NCBI RefSeq assembly: GCF_021462225.1
Contig: NC_061817.1
Coordinates: 6,359,327 to 6,423,326 of the forward strand
Length of the DNA: 64,000 nt
Direction: 5' to 3'
DNA from: Girardinichthys multiradiatus
Lineage: Eukaryota > Chordata > Actinopteri > Cyprinodontiformes > Goodeidae
In this document: positions 23,101-55,440 of the stretch, in pieces
How positions within the stretch are numbered: position 1 is the stretch's first letter
Layout: the number at the start of each line of letters is the position of its first letter
Notes under the pieces: model-generated
Told to the model about the DNA's origin: nothing
The model's input: the letters and a program-made list of their open reading frames with translations, nothing else
The model's database searches: none
Position numbers and translations under genes: made by a program

Positions 23101-26100
23101 GACTGCAGCCCAGTATGAAGCCAGGATAGCTGTGCTGCAGTCCCAGCCTGTGGACTGGAGGAGAACCAGTGGACACAACACGGTCGGTTTGCTTCTGGGT
23201 CTCTCTTTAAATTAAAAGTAAAGTGTTTTATACTGAATCTCATTGTTTGTTTTCTGTGCCTGTTAGACCAGTAGCAGGAAGGGTCGGGGCGAAGCAGATT
23301 TCTCCATTAATGAATCTCTAACATCGGTCGTCAGCAGCTTGAGAGAGGATAAAGCGGCTTCATCGGTGGACCAAACGCGAAGTCGCCCAGCAGAGCTGGA
23401 GGCAGTGGCAGAAGAAGGGTCGCCTCGTTCGGCGGAGGGTTATTTTTCCCTGCAGAACTGTGACTCTGCCTCGCTGTTCTCATTCTCGTTAGACACGCCA
23501 TCTCTGCCCAGAAAGCTCCTCGCTCAGGAAGACACGGAGTCGCTGGTTTCCACGGGAACGCTAGTTCCTGAAGCCATCTACCTGCCGCCAGCTGGACACC
23601 GCCTTGTTACGCACAGTGACTGGGATGCCCTCAATGCGCAGGTCCAGAGACAGCAGCCTATCAGTAACTCAGCTGTAAGATGGTAGCAGGTCAGAGGTTT
23701 GGTTTAAATCTGTGGTGTGTTTGGTCAGTTGTCAGAGCTGAGAGGGGAAGTGAGCCGGTTGCAGGTGGAGAAGGAGGAGCTGGAGAGAGAGCTGGATAAA
23801 CAGACCCACCACACCCACCAACAGGTGGGATACACTGTACTGATTGGTTGTCCTAATTAGTGATGCATCAGTCAGTCCACCAATTTTGATTGGTGGACTG
23901 ACTGATGCAGGTAAAGTACTGAAAAATCTGATTACCTTTTTCCTCCTGAAAATGTAAACGTTTTGGCCAACAAGTTTAGTAAATAAGGGATAATAAAATA
24001 ATATATTAAAAAAATTGCTTAATGTTCAGTTGGCTTATAAAGTAGGACCTTAATGTAGACCCTTGCAGGACATTTTTTTTAACATATTGTTGAATTCAGC
24101 CAAGGTTACATTAATGACTCTTTCTGTGTAACAGTCCTTAGGAGGAAAATAGGAATCAGCAGCTCAGACCTCAAAGAAAATAAAAAAAATCATCTGATGC
24201 CCCCAGTCCTGATCAGATTCATTCACCAGTGAAATGTGCAGATTTTAATACAAGTTGATGTGTTTGTTGGTGTTCAGGTCTCATTGCTCCAGTCTCAGGT
24301 CCAGACTTCAGAGACCCTCCTACAGGATTTGCAGAAATCTTTCAGCCAATCACAGAATGCCGTCCAGAGCCGGCTGGTGAGTGACACGAACATCTGAAAA
24401 TTTAGCCTAATCAAATCCTTACAAAATTGGCAAATTAGATACTGATTGTAATAACATAGTAGATTTTGTTGTAGGTTGACTTTAGTTACTGTGGGCCAGA
24501 TATTTATCTCAGTACTGTGCTGCAGCGGCACATCATGAGTAAATAGTACCCTGTAGTACTCTTTCTGCACCTTCTTCTGCTTACTGGACCACACACAACC
24601 AAACCTGGTTCCCTGACAAACCAAATTTTGCTCCTGAGTAACTTTCATACTATGTAACTTATTAGAAGGATGCATTGGGAACTACATAAGATGCTGGAAT
24701 TAGTTTTGTGATTTAGATTTTTAAAAAAACATTAGAAATGCAGTTTTTTCTGTCTTTAGCAATAGAATAAGGTTTTCATAAACCTTAAATTGTGCTTCAA
24801 AGACTCTCTGTTCAACTTTGTGTTATACATTTTGGGTTTAAGCAGGATAAGTAGCCATAGAGGTAATCAAACGCATTCCCGATTGTTTAAAATAACTATG
24901 AAATAGCCCTTTAATTAGAAATAGGAGCTCCAAATCAGAAACCAACTCCGGGGCAATTAACAGGTGACCTGTTTTTGTCCTCTTGGTGCCCCTAAGGTTG
25001 CGCCGCCCTGGGCAGTGAGCCATATCCAGCATAAACGAGCTATGAACCTAATCATCTGAATCAACAAGTTAACTCTAAACACCTGCAAAAGATTCCTGAG
25101 ACCTTTAAAACTCCCAGCCTGGTTCATCACTCAAAACCCCAATCATGGGTAAGACTGCTGACCTGACTGCTGTCCAGAAGGCCACTATTGACACCCTCAA
25201 GCAAGAGGGTAAGACACAGAAAGACATTTCTGAACGAATAGGCTGTTCCCAGAGTGCTGTATCAAGGTACCTCAGTGGGAAGTCTGTGAGAAGGAAAAAG
25301 TGTGGCAGAAAATGCTGCACAACGAGAAGAGGTGACCGGACCCTGAGGAAGATTGTGGAGAAGGGCCGATTCTAGACCTTGGGGGACCTGCGGAAGCAGT
25401 GGACTGAGTCTGGAGTAGAAACATCCAGAGCCACCGTGCACAGGCGTGTGCAGGAAATGGGCTACAGGTGCCGCATTCCCCAGGTCAAGCCACTTTTGAA
25501 TCAGAAACAGCAGCAGAAGCGCCTGACCTGGGCTACAGAGAAGCAGCACTGGACTGTTGCTCAGTGGTCCAAAGTACTTTTTTCGGATGAAAGCAAATTC
25601 TGCATGTCATTCGGAAATCTCCAGAGTCTGGAGGAAGACTGGGGAGAAGGAAATGCCAAAATGCCAGAAGTCCAGTGTCAAGTACCCACAGTCAGTGATG
25701 GTCTGGGGTGCCGTGTCAGCTGCTGGTGTTGGTCCACTGTGTTTTATCAAGGGCAGGGTCAATGCAGCTAGCTATCAGGAGATTTTGGAGCACTTCATGC
25801 TTCCATCTGCTGAAAAGCTTTATGGAGATGAAGATTTCATTTTTCAGCACGACCTGGCACCTGCTCACAGTGCCAAAACCACTGGTAAATGGTTTACTGA
25901 CCATGGTATCACTGTGCTCAATTGGCCTGCCAACTCTCCTGACCTGAACCCCATAGAGAATCTGTGGGATATTGTGAAGAGAACGTTGAGAGACTCAAGA
26001 CCCAACACTCTGGATGAGCTAAAGGCCGCTATTTAAGAAACACCACTGATTTGCTGGCTCCAGTATTTTTGTTCAGTTACAGCGTGATTAACGTATTGTC

Positions 26101-29100
26101 TTTTCTTCATCAGAACACAACAAGGAAGCAAAAAGAAACGGTGCTTGTTATTTCTTTCTTTCGCCATTTTTTGTTTTATATTTTAATCTTTTTGTATTTT
26201 AATTGTGATTGGAAAAATATACTGTTTGCCAAGGAAGTGTGTCATGCCTACTTTGGTGATCTATGATTTTAGGGGAACTTTCTAGAATCTGCTTGTAAGT
26301 CTGCTGTAAAGCAATGTAGCTATGTGGCTCCAATAAATATTATTCGCCAGCAAAAAGTAATTCAGTCTTGTTTTTTATGATTTCACTTAATAAATTATAT
26401 AATGTATACATGAGATTTGAGATGTTTTGTGGTTATTTATCATCATAACTCATAAAAAAACATAATTATAATGGAAATAACTGATGCGCATTATGGATCT
26501 GGCTCAATGTCCAGATGCAGATTTGCCTCCAACCTTCTGAAAATGAGTATTTTTATAAGTTACAGTTGCTGAATGTTGCAGCATTATCTTCTTCGTGGAC
26601 ATGAAAAAAGCATCATGCACTTCATGAATAAAATGCCTGTGTATTTATCCTCAGTTTTCTTTGTTTTTTTGGGTCCAGGCGGAGTTGTCGCTGTCTCAGC
26701 GGAAAATGTGCTCTGAGCTGTCCAGGCTGAAAGGAGAAGACGTTGAAGAGAGTTTACTAGATCCCGGATCATCCCTCTTGGGCTCCCAGCATGTAAATCT
26801 ACCATTTTAGATGCTAACTTACAGAACGCCTCAGTCAGAAGGGCTGATGAATCAGTTTTTTATTCAAAAAAATAATCTATTTAAACTTAGTTTCTAAGGA
26901 TAATAGTATGGCTTATGGAGGTCTCACTACATGAAAGTCTGAAATTATAAAACAAAATGTTTTTTCTGCTTTAAGGAAAGTTTGCAGTTAATTTAAAACC
27001 TCATGTAGTGATGAAATACATTCTACGATTTGTTTATGGTAAATTCTATGTTGAAATTAGGGTTTTACTGCAATAATTGTTTAGGTTTTATGAAAGTTTT
27101 GATTTTACAGTTAGGTTGACACTATGATTTGACTATAATACACATAAGCATGAAGAGCTGGTACAGCAGGCAACATGACAGCTTTATAGCAGATAACTGC
27201 TGTACCTTTAAAACTGTTAATACCATTTGAATATTTTTACATTTTGTTACATTATCAATTAATCAAACTATATTTATATAGCACCTTGCATTGGTCAAGG
27301 TGCTTTAAATCAGAAAACTATATAAAAAAAAAGTCAAAATAAGAAAATTTAATACACTAAAAATCAAATGTCAAAAGCGTTTTTAAATAAATAGGTCTTA
27401 AGTTAAGCTTTGAATGAAAACAGGTCAGAGATTCCAGATTATTCCAGGATGCTGGCCCAGCCCCTGAAAAAGACCGGTCCTACCACTGCTTACGCCTAGA
27501 GCCAGGCACCTCCAGCAGATGGTAACCAGTAGGCTCTGCTGGGATGGTGGGTTCAGCTAGGTAGGGCGGTGCAAGGCCATTCAGGGTTTTAAAAACAAAC
27601 AGCAGAAGGTTAAACTGTATCCTGATCTGAACCGGACGCCAGTGCAGGGATAGAAGGATAGGAATGACGTGTTCATTTTAACATGAGTTAGTCAGCAGCA
27701 GAATTTTGTACCAGTTGTGAACGGGAAACGGAAGACTGATTGATACTGACTGATAAAGTATTACAGTCGTCAGGTCTAGAACTGACAAAGGCGTGGATGA
27801 CCTTCTCCACTTCGCTGCGGCTAAGGAATGGCTTTCCTTTAGACAGCAGGCAAAGCTGAAAAAAGCTTGTCTTCACAACACAATCAACCTGTTTGTCGAG
27901 TTTTAAGCAACAGTCAAGTTTCACCCCTAGATTTTTTTACTACCTGATTGAAGTGGGGGGGCGAAGGACCCGGGCTGGGTAACACAAAGCATGATTTACT
28001 GGAGGCATGGAGCAAAATCCATTCCTGTTTATCATTATTTAGGTGGAGAAAGTTTTGAGAGCCATCACCTAATGTCTTTAGGGCAGCTGTAAATGGAGTT
28101 TAAACTGAGCGCAGAACTTGGAGTGACCGGTAGATATATTTGCAGGTCATCTGCATACAGATGAAAAGACATACTGTGATTTCTACTAGATTTGATCAAC
28201 AAATACCCCCCTTTGATACCTTTAAGGAAAATCAACTGTATTCAGAAGTCACCTGATTAGTAAACAGGATCCACTTGTTTGTAATATAATCTCAGATGTT
28301 ATGTAAAAGCCTCAGAGGTTCTTTAGTGAACATTATGAAGACCATGGAACAGAAAGGTCAGGGAGACAAGCCATTTAAGACCAGAATTAACCAGAGAAGC
28401 AGCCTCGACACCCATGGTTACTCTGGAGGATCTGCAGATATCCACAGCTCAGATGGAAGTTTCTGCTGTTAGGGTCCTTATTAGTGATGACCCTCCACAA
28501 CTTATTGTTTATCCAATTCCTATAGGGGGCGCACTGTGAGGAGCGACTTCGCATTGAGATTGTCAATCTAAGGGAGCAGCTGGACAGTCGGACGGAGGAG
28601 AACGGTGTGTATACTGTTTCTTACTGAGATTATTCTGCTAACCTTCACCATGCTGAAACCATTTCTTTGTTTCCCTTCATGCTTCATGGATGCTGCTGAT
28701 TGCAACTACTGTCATTAGATGTTTTAGGGGGTGAGTGAACATCATGCTTTATTATTAGCCTGGTAAACCAATTAGCAGTTCTTGTGATCCTGTTGAAAGA
28801 TGACATTTCGTTTGCCTGGAATTCTCCATCCATGCGGTTATCAGTCTCATAATTGTACATTTATGGAGCTGTGCTTGTGATTGTCTCCGCAGTGCAGCTT
28901 TCCACTCTGAGGACGGAGACGGAGAAGATCCAGGCTCAGAAGGACCAGCAGCAGGCTGAGCTGCTTGCCTGCCGCAATGAACTGGGAGCCCTGCGGGTGG
29001 CGCTCACTCATTTGCAGAGCACCAACAAAGCACTCACTCATGATAAAGTAAATAAAACTTGCTTTTAAAGCTGAAGTACAGCTCTTATTTTGATGCAGTT

Positions 29101-30748
29101 GCAGCCATTTAGTCACATCATTGAAGTCTCTACGACTATTTATGCTGATGGCGCTCAGTCTGAGATGAGCTGGAGATGCAAAGCTGTAGGGGTATTTTAT
29201 CAACCATTCCTTATTGTTTAAGTTTGTAGCAGAAATTTCTATCATAGTCACTCTTTGTTATTAAAGTATTAAAAACCCTAATGATAAAGAATAACCTAAT
29301 TGATATGAAAATGATACTAGATATGATAAGAAAGTGAAATTAATGTTCTGTGTGATGTAGGAGAATCTGTTAACGCCCGTTTAACTTTTTCACATTTTAT
29401 CACATTACAACCACAAACATTGGTGTATCTTATTGGGATTTCATGTAATGGACTAATGAAAACTAGTTCATTATTGTTAAGTAGAGGGAAAATGATACAT
29501 GTTTTTCAAATGCAACTTGAAAAGTGCAGATTTGCACTTCTGGAGACTGGGACGTAGCCCGAGGTCAGATTGGATGGAGAATGTCTGTGAATGTGTTTTT
29601 GAGTCATGTTGAAGATTTTCAGCTGGATTTAGGCCTGGACTTTGACTGGGCCATTCTTATGCGTGAATATGCTTTGATTTAAATCTGAGGTTTTAAACCT
29701 CTGTCCCTGAGGGCTGGCATCCTGCAACTTTTTGATGGTGATCCAACACGCTTTATCTGAATTGCTCAATTACTTCCTCAGCTAGTGAGTCCTGCTATAG
29801 ACTTAATTATTGGATTGAGGTGTGTTGAAACAGAGATGCATAAATGTTGCAGGATCCCGGCCCTGGATTTTGGGACTCCTGATTTTAACCATTCCATTAA
29901 AGCTTAGGGTCATTGTCCTGGTGGAAAGGGTAGCTCTCTCCCATTACAAAGTCTTTTGTGGCCATTTCTTTCTCAGGATTGTTTAGCTCATTGTCCGCCT
30001 GAGCTGTGAATCTCTGCAGCTCCCCCAGAGTTAACAGGGGCCTCTTGGTTGCTTCTCCGATGAATGATTAAATAGTTTGGTTGGGTGGCCGTGTCATGAT
30101 AGACACTTTCCATTTTCAAAAGATGGATTGAGGAGTCCTCAGTGAGATGTCCCCAGATTAGGATATTGTCTAATCTAACCTTGCTTTAATCTCCACAACG
30201 TCATCCCTGACCTGTCTGCTGTGTTCCTTGGTCTCCATGATGCTGTTTATTTGACTAATTTGGTGATTTCTCAAGGCAGCTGATCACACTAGATTTTATT
30301 TAGGTGTATCAGACTATTCAGATCACACCACACTATTCAGATTTTCTTTGTGAAAAACTGTTTCCCACCATGTGTTTAAAGGACACATGGGTTTAACGTC
30401 CCCGTCTCTGTGTATCTCAGGCCGTGCTTCACCAACAGTGTCTGGAACTTCGAAGCCAAGTGATCAGTCTTCGCTCCCAGGTGGACACCAGCCAGGCTGT
30501 GCAGCGGGACTTCGTCAAGCTCTCCCAGTCGCTTCAGGTACAGTACGAATCAATGTCCAGCGACAGGCGCAAGCTCTCAGATCCACCGCACCCACACTCT
30601 GTGACATGCCGATATTCAGTCCGACATCTCTCTCCACGCTCAGGTGAAGCTGGAGTTGATCCGACAGGCGGAGACCCTGGAACAAGTCAGGGAAATCCTG
30701 GGGGAGAGTGTCGGTGAAGCTGGCTCTCAGCCGGCTGATGTCTCGTGA
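17171..30748 (+). CDS. rabep2: rabep2: rabaptin-2-like Rab GTPase effector, 478 aa, 11 exons
   Basis: Coding exons: 17171-17195, 20417-20572, 23100-23182, 23267-23674, 23729-23824, 24278-24376, 26679-26792, 28526-28604, 28893-29047, 30421-30537, 30644-30748. All are GT..AG, phases close over 1437 nt, and TGA is at 30746-30748. Diagnostic segments are NCDSASLFSFSLDTPSLP, ESLVSTGTLVPEAIYLPP, CEERLRIEIVNLREQL, VQRDFVKLSQSLQ and RQAETLEQVREIL, which match RABEP2. The family acts on early endosomes as coiled-coil effectors of Rab5/Rab4 with Rabex-5 and gamma-adaptin/GGA links. Here coiled coil dominates residues about 10-110, 220-320 and 330-460, with an acidic Ser-rich linker around 115-220. Human RABEP2 has 569 aa; a conserved N-terminal coiled-coil block before the linker seems absent. 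Exon 1 codes only eight full residues. Confidence 0.9.
18020..18365 (+). mobile_element. Degraded Tc1-like relic (family C type)
   Basis: The order of a Tc1-type DNA-binding and linker region is recognisable (GGAAAAAGTGTGGTTTAAAG, then CCAGAGACAACATCTGAACT, then ACCTGGGATAAGGATAAAAA), as in the copy at 25145. No frame is intact. It lies in rabep2 intron 1. Confidence 0.6.
19476..20036. mobile_element. hAT-like non-autonomous element with GTGTCCAAA ends
   Basis: The left end reads CTGGTGTCCAAAATCTTTGCC and the right end complement reads CAGCTGTGTCCAAACTGCGGCCC. The flanks GTTTAAAG and CTTTAAAT may be an eroded 8-bp target duplication, typical of hAT elements. It lies in rabep2 intron 1. Confidence 0.55.
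21825..22000 (+). mobile_element. Tc1-like transposase fragment
   Basis: The text CATCAGGACAGTGATCCCAC and TGGCCCAGTCAAAGTCCAGA encodes the HQDSDP-like and WPSQSPDL-like catalytic region of a Tc1 family. Both ends have been lost. It lies in rabep2 intron 2. Confidence 0.7.
22085..23068 (+). mobile_element. LINE-type retroelement 3' end with TTGAA tail
   Basis: It carries GGTTTCTTCCTGTTAAAAGG, GTGCCTTGAGACAACATGTG and GAATTGGCGCTATATAAATA followed by a GAATT-repeat tail, a common fish 3' tail of a non-LTR element. The part 22150-22500 matches the reverse complement of 7020-7370. It ends about 30 bp before the acceptor of rabep2 exon 3 at 23100. Confidence 0.7.
23864..23909. repeat. Perfect 21-bp inverted repeat with 4-nt spacer
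   Basis: The left arm 23864-23884 starts TGCATCAGTCAGTCCACCAA and the right arm 23889-23909 is its exact reverse complement. The spacer is TTTG. It lies 40 bp after rabep2 exon 5. Confidence 0.97.
25145..26035 (+). pseudogene. Tc1-like transposase pseudogene (family C), nearly full length
   Basis: The frame opens with MGKTADLTAVQKATIDTLK (paired-type DNA-binding region with SQSAVSRYLSGKS). It is interrupted by a TAG at 25373-25375 and a frameshift near 25610-25625. The catalytic residues remain readable: LFSDESKF (first D), FQHDLAPAH (second D) and PDLNPIENLW (E). The last part is truncated after DELKAAI. A related copy in reverse orientation with a complete C-terminus starts at 63390. It lies in rabep2 intron 6. 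No clear inverted repeats were found at its edges. Confidence 0.9.
27250..28190. repeat. Interspersed repeat of unresolved class
   Basis: The text TATATAGCACCTTGCATTGG, GGCGGTGCAAGGCCATTCAG and GATAAAGTATTACAGTCGTC is typical of a fish interspersed repeat, probably linked to LINE 3' regions (the 54245-55440 copy has similar phrases). No coding frame is intact. It lies in rabep2 intron 7. Confidence 0.55.
28205..28495 (+). mobile_element. Degraded Tc1-like relic (family B)
   Basis: Matches the 5' part of family B: AGAAGTCACCTGATTAGTAAACAGG, then GAACATTATGAAGACCATGG, then TGGTTACTCTGGAGGATCTG. It ends about 30 bp before the rabep2 exon at 28526. Confidence 0.7.
29378..30345. mobile_element. 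Tc1-like relic (family B) carrying a nested palindromic MITE
   Basis: The end region 29378-29520 (TTTTTCACATTTTATCACAT) and the complement of the coding part (CTGGACTTTGACTGGGCCAT at 29636) identify the element. At 29707-29874 a second element is inserted, with ends GGGCTGGCATCCTGCAAC and its near complement GTTGCAGGATCCCGGCCC. The host copy continues at about 29885. It lies in rabep2 intron 9. Confidence 0.65.
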
Positions 30749-31772
30749 GCATTAGTGGAAGAGACATGTAAACCAAAGACCAACATCAAACATATTGCCA
30801 AGAGAAGTCCGCATGCTGACCTGACACCCCAGATCATTCACTGCTGATTCACTTTTTGTATTGAGACACTGGAACTTCTGTTTTCGCTGGCTACAGTTCG
30901 ATGTCAGTACATGAAACGGTTTCTTAGTGATTAAGAACCATTTTTTAAATGACTTCTAGCAACACATTCCTTCCTGTACAGTAATAATGTAAATCTGAAC
31001 TTGATTTGTTTATAAAACTGACAACTCCAGCAAAACACTCATCTGTGCAACACTGCAGTAATTATTATGCATAAATAAGCAATATTTCTCAGTGAAAAAG
31101 GACCACTAAACTGCACTCGAGCACAGTGCAGCGAGGATTTATAAAGCAATGCAAAATAGAGGATTTTTAATGTATTTTGTTATTATATGTAATTATGGAT
31201 CTATTAAGCATAGACCTAGCAGGCATATCTTCGTGACCCATAACAACCTTTAAATTTAAATGTACAACTGGATTATGAAATGAGATTGTTGTATTTGTTG
31301 TGAAATAGAAATGTGTAACATCTTTTGTTTTTTGTTTTAATACACACTGAAGATGAAAAACAAGTTGTCACATCATTTCTCTCAAGCATTAAGGTCACAA
31401 TTAAACGGATATAATTAAGGTCTCTGGCTCAGAGCTCTTAGCAGTTTTACTGTACATGCAGATGGCATTCTGGGAAAAAAAATATATATATAAGAGTTGC
31501 AGTTCATGTTATCTTTAGTACAGATCTTTATTCTTTAAGAATAGAATAAACAGAATATCTTTAAAATACCGTAACTATATATTATTTTCGGAACATACAC
31601 AGAAATAAAACAAAACTTTAGCAGTTTTTTTGTGTATTTTCAGATGCCAGTCCTGTTGATTTCACACCACTTGGCGAGCTTTCATTCATTTGGAGCATTC
31701 TGCATTTTTATCTCTCCATCCTGTGTCGCCGTGCTCCCTTTGCTTCTGATGCTCTCTCTTCCACGCTTACCT
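30749..31772. promoter_or_regulatory. Convergent 3' region of rabep2 and atp2a1 with interleaved polyadenylation signals
   Basis: rabep2 stops at 30748 and atp2a1, on the other strand, at 31773. On + the AATAAA signals are at 31545-31550 and 31604-31609. On - an AATAAA lies at 31532-31527. Using these signals would give 3' UTRs of about 0.8 kb for rabep2 and 0.25 kb for atp2a1, which overlap. rabep2 may instead use an earlier variant signal (AATACA near 31339). Confidence 0.5.
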
Positions 31773-52565
<20,793 letters not shown>

Positions 52566-52753
52566 TCAACTGGGAGAGAACTGAGATAAAAAAAAAAGAA
52601 AAAGTTGATTCACCCACCACTTTCTTGGGTGTGGGATTGGGATTAAAAACTGGAGACCCCCCCCTGTGCTGCTCTCTCTCTTTCTGGGCTGCTCCTCTCC
52701 TCTTAGAGCCCTGGACTGACAGAAAGTGCAATCCGGCAAACTTTCCTGAAAAG

Positions 52754-52836
52754 TTTTATACAGATGAAAAACTGGTCTCATTGGTGCTCGCTCCACATGC
52801 TCTCACTCCTCATTGGATGGGAACGTCCCAAATAGG
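52754..52836 (-). promoter_or_regulatory. Putative atp2a1 core promoter (TATA, CCAAT, CArG-like)
   Basis: On - the sequence TATAAAA lies at 52760-52754, about 265 bp before the start codon. Two CCAAT pentamers follow upstream at 52784-52780 and 52816-52812, and a CArG-like CCTATTTGGG is at 52836-52827. This order suits a muscle gene promoter starting near 52725. The motifs are seen; the function is inferred. A pyrimidine-rich stretch with AG just before the start codon (near 52515) could mark a 5' UTR intron instead. Confidence 0.5.
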
Positions 52837-53084
52837 TGGGCAGGGATTGCCCCGTGGCAAAGAATAGCCAGAGGGAGGTGAGCAGGGTGGGTGAGGGCAA
52901 CAACTGCAGAGGGGTCCACAACCCGGCATGCTGGAAATAAGATGTGATGAAGAGAGGATGAACGGTTGGAACAAAGAAGAGAAGAAGGGACACTGATGGG
53001 CACATGTGGGCTCACGTGTCTGCAGACATATGGACACTCAGTTAACAAATGAATGGACACTTAGAGAAAAGCTTGCAATATATT
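52837..53084. other. Upstream flank of atp2a1, nothing further recognised
   Basis: Moderately GC-rich unique-looking sequence continuing the promoter region. No exon is supported. Confidence 0.4.
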
Positions 53085-54105
53085 TACAGGGCCTTACAAG
53101 AGTATCAATCATTTTTTGTTGCACTTTGACACATTGAAAACACAAACTTCAGTGTATCCTATTAGGATTTCATGTCATAGACCTAAACAAAGTACGGTAG
53201 TGCAATATTTTCTAGTAGACAGAAAATGATTCATGGTTTTTATAAATATAAATTTGAGGTCTGACATGCATTTGTATTCAGCCTGTAAGGACATCTGTGT
53301 AGAATTTAAATTCATAAGAAATGCAGCTTTTCTCCAAAGACGGAGGTTTTATTAGAGAACATTAGAGAAAATTAATTAGCATTTGCCTCAAGCCCTAAGT
53401 TTGAAGGAGCTGCTGATTTCCACAGCTCAGTTGGAAGAATATGGTGAGAGGACAGCTATAAGTTGTGCACCCCACAAATCTGGCCACTCCTGGAAGAAAG
53501 CCATAAGTAGTCTTGGTGGCTATTTGCTTCAAGCCATGTAGGAAACATGGAAAACATTTTGTACTAACACCTCAAACACACCATCTCCACTGTGAAACAT
53601 AGTGGTAGTAGTGTCATGCCTTGTGGCTGATTTTCCTCAGCAGGAATTTGGAAACAGTTCAGAGTAGATGGGAAGATAGATGGAGCTAAATAAAAGACAA
53701 CCTTCAAAGAAGACCTGTTAGAGGTTGCGAAAGATTTGAGACAAAGTTTCTCATTCCTGCAGGGCTGGACGGGTATACAGTCAGAGCTACAATGAAATGG
53801 TTTAGGTCAAAGTGTATTTTTGTGTTGGAAGGGCCCAGTCAAATACCAGACCTATTGGTCATGAAGAACTAATGTTCACAGACAGTCTTCATCCATTCTG
53901 ACTGAACTTGAGCTATTCTGCCAGAAAAATGGGCAACATTTTCAGTGTCTAGATGTGCAAAGCTGGTAGAGACATTCCTCAAAAGAAATGTCACTCTATC
54001 ACATGTACTGTATCTGCAGCACAGTCTATATCCCTTTTCTTTGATGCATTTATTTGTGTTGCTCTATCACATAAAATCCTAATAAAAGTAATTGACTTTT
54101 GTGGT
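53085..54105 (+). mobile_element. Tc1-like relic (family B), both end regions visible
   Basis: The left region reads TTTGTTGCACTTTGACACATTGAAAACAC. Coding-like parts follow: GGCCACTCCTGGAAGAAAGC, ACTGTGAAACATAGTGGTAG and GGGCCCAGTCAAATACCAGA. The right region around 54040-54105 is the complement of the left type. Many stops are present. It is the most complete family B relic in the window. Confidence 0.75.
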
Positions 54106-54244
54106 TGAAACTCCCAATTTTGGTCTTTAGGGCGGACTGTGCTGAATGTTGTTTTCATAATGTCTCCCTGCTTTAATTTAAATGGGTAGGTCACAAAGAG
54201 GCTCCTCATATATTGAGGAAAAAAACACTCCTTAATGTATCAGT

Positions 54245-55440
54245 TCAGCTTTCCAATCCAATCCAACTTTATTTGTAGAACACCTTGAAACATCATAGTA
54301 GACCAAAGTGCTGTACAGAGTCAGAAATTAAACAAAGCTTACACAAAACAAAAATACAATTAAAACATGGGTGAATTAAAAACAAGAGACAAAAAACAAA
54401 AACAAGACATACAATCTGATAAAACTATGAAATTATAGAATTAAAAAACAAGAAAAACAAAATGAAAAACAATAAACAAACGCTTCACAAAGTGTTAAAA
54501 ACTATGAAGGATGGGTTCATTTTAAAAAGAGTTTTAAAAGCAGGCAATAAAGAGGCCTGCCTGAGATGGAGGGGCAATTTGTTCCACTGTTTCTGAGCTG
54601 TTGCACGAAAAGCAAGATCACTCCTGAGCTTAAGCCTTGTTTTGGGCACACTCAAGAGCACTGAGCTGAGACAGCGGGTAGATTTGTAGGGATGCAGCGG
54701 CTCAGAAAGGTAGGGTGGGGCTAGGCCATTCAAAGATTAAAAGCTAAAGATTTAAAAACAGGGGAAATGTGCTCACGTTTACATGTGCCAGTTAAAAGCC
54801 AAAAGGTTAAGTGACATTGAGATCTTTATGTCCTCAAGACACCTAAGAAGCAGATTAATAGAGTATGCATTTGACTTTTTTGAGGGACATAAATCTGACT
54901 GTCATCTGCGTAGCAATGGAATGAAATACGATGTTTCTTTAGTCAAGAACCAAGTGGGAGCAGATAGAGGAAGAAAAGAAGTGGCCCTCAAACCAAGCCT
55001 TGTGAAACCCCTCAAGAAAAAGGAGTAGAGAAGACACACAGAATTTGTTAAATAGGACTTAAACCACTCCAGAGCAATGCCCCTGATTCCCACCCATTAC
55101 TTTAAATGAGAAAGCAGTACATTATGATCCACTGCTTCAAATGCAGCCATTAAATCTAAAAGCACAAGCGTGCCACAGTGTAGCTGAAAAGATATTATTA
55201 AAACCTTTCAAAAGAGCTAATTCAGTGCTGTGGAGAATTTTAAAACTTGATTGAAAAACCTCAAGAATGCAATGCTCCTCCAGAAAGAAGATTAACTGAC
55301 TCCATTATCTTTTCAAGGGCTTTGGACATAAAAGAAAGTTTAGAAATGGGCCTAAAATTAGCTAAATTTGTTGAATCCAGTCCAATTTTATAAGTAGAGG
55401 TTGTACCACGGCAGCTCTAGTGAATTCAGCAGCTGGAGAA
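54245..55440 (-). mobile_element. L2-like LINE 3' fragment
   Basis: On -, 54902-55093 reads GIRGIALEWFKSYLTN (RT thumb side) and 54485-54733 reads MNGLAPPYLSEPLHPY then AQKQWNKLPLHLRQ, the standard C-terminal end of L2-clade ORF2 in fish. The 3' UTR complement starts with CAATCCAACTTTATTTGTAG at 54256. It is 5'-truncated with broken frames. Confidence 0.8.
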
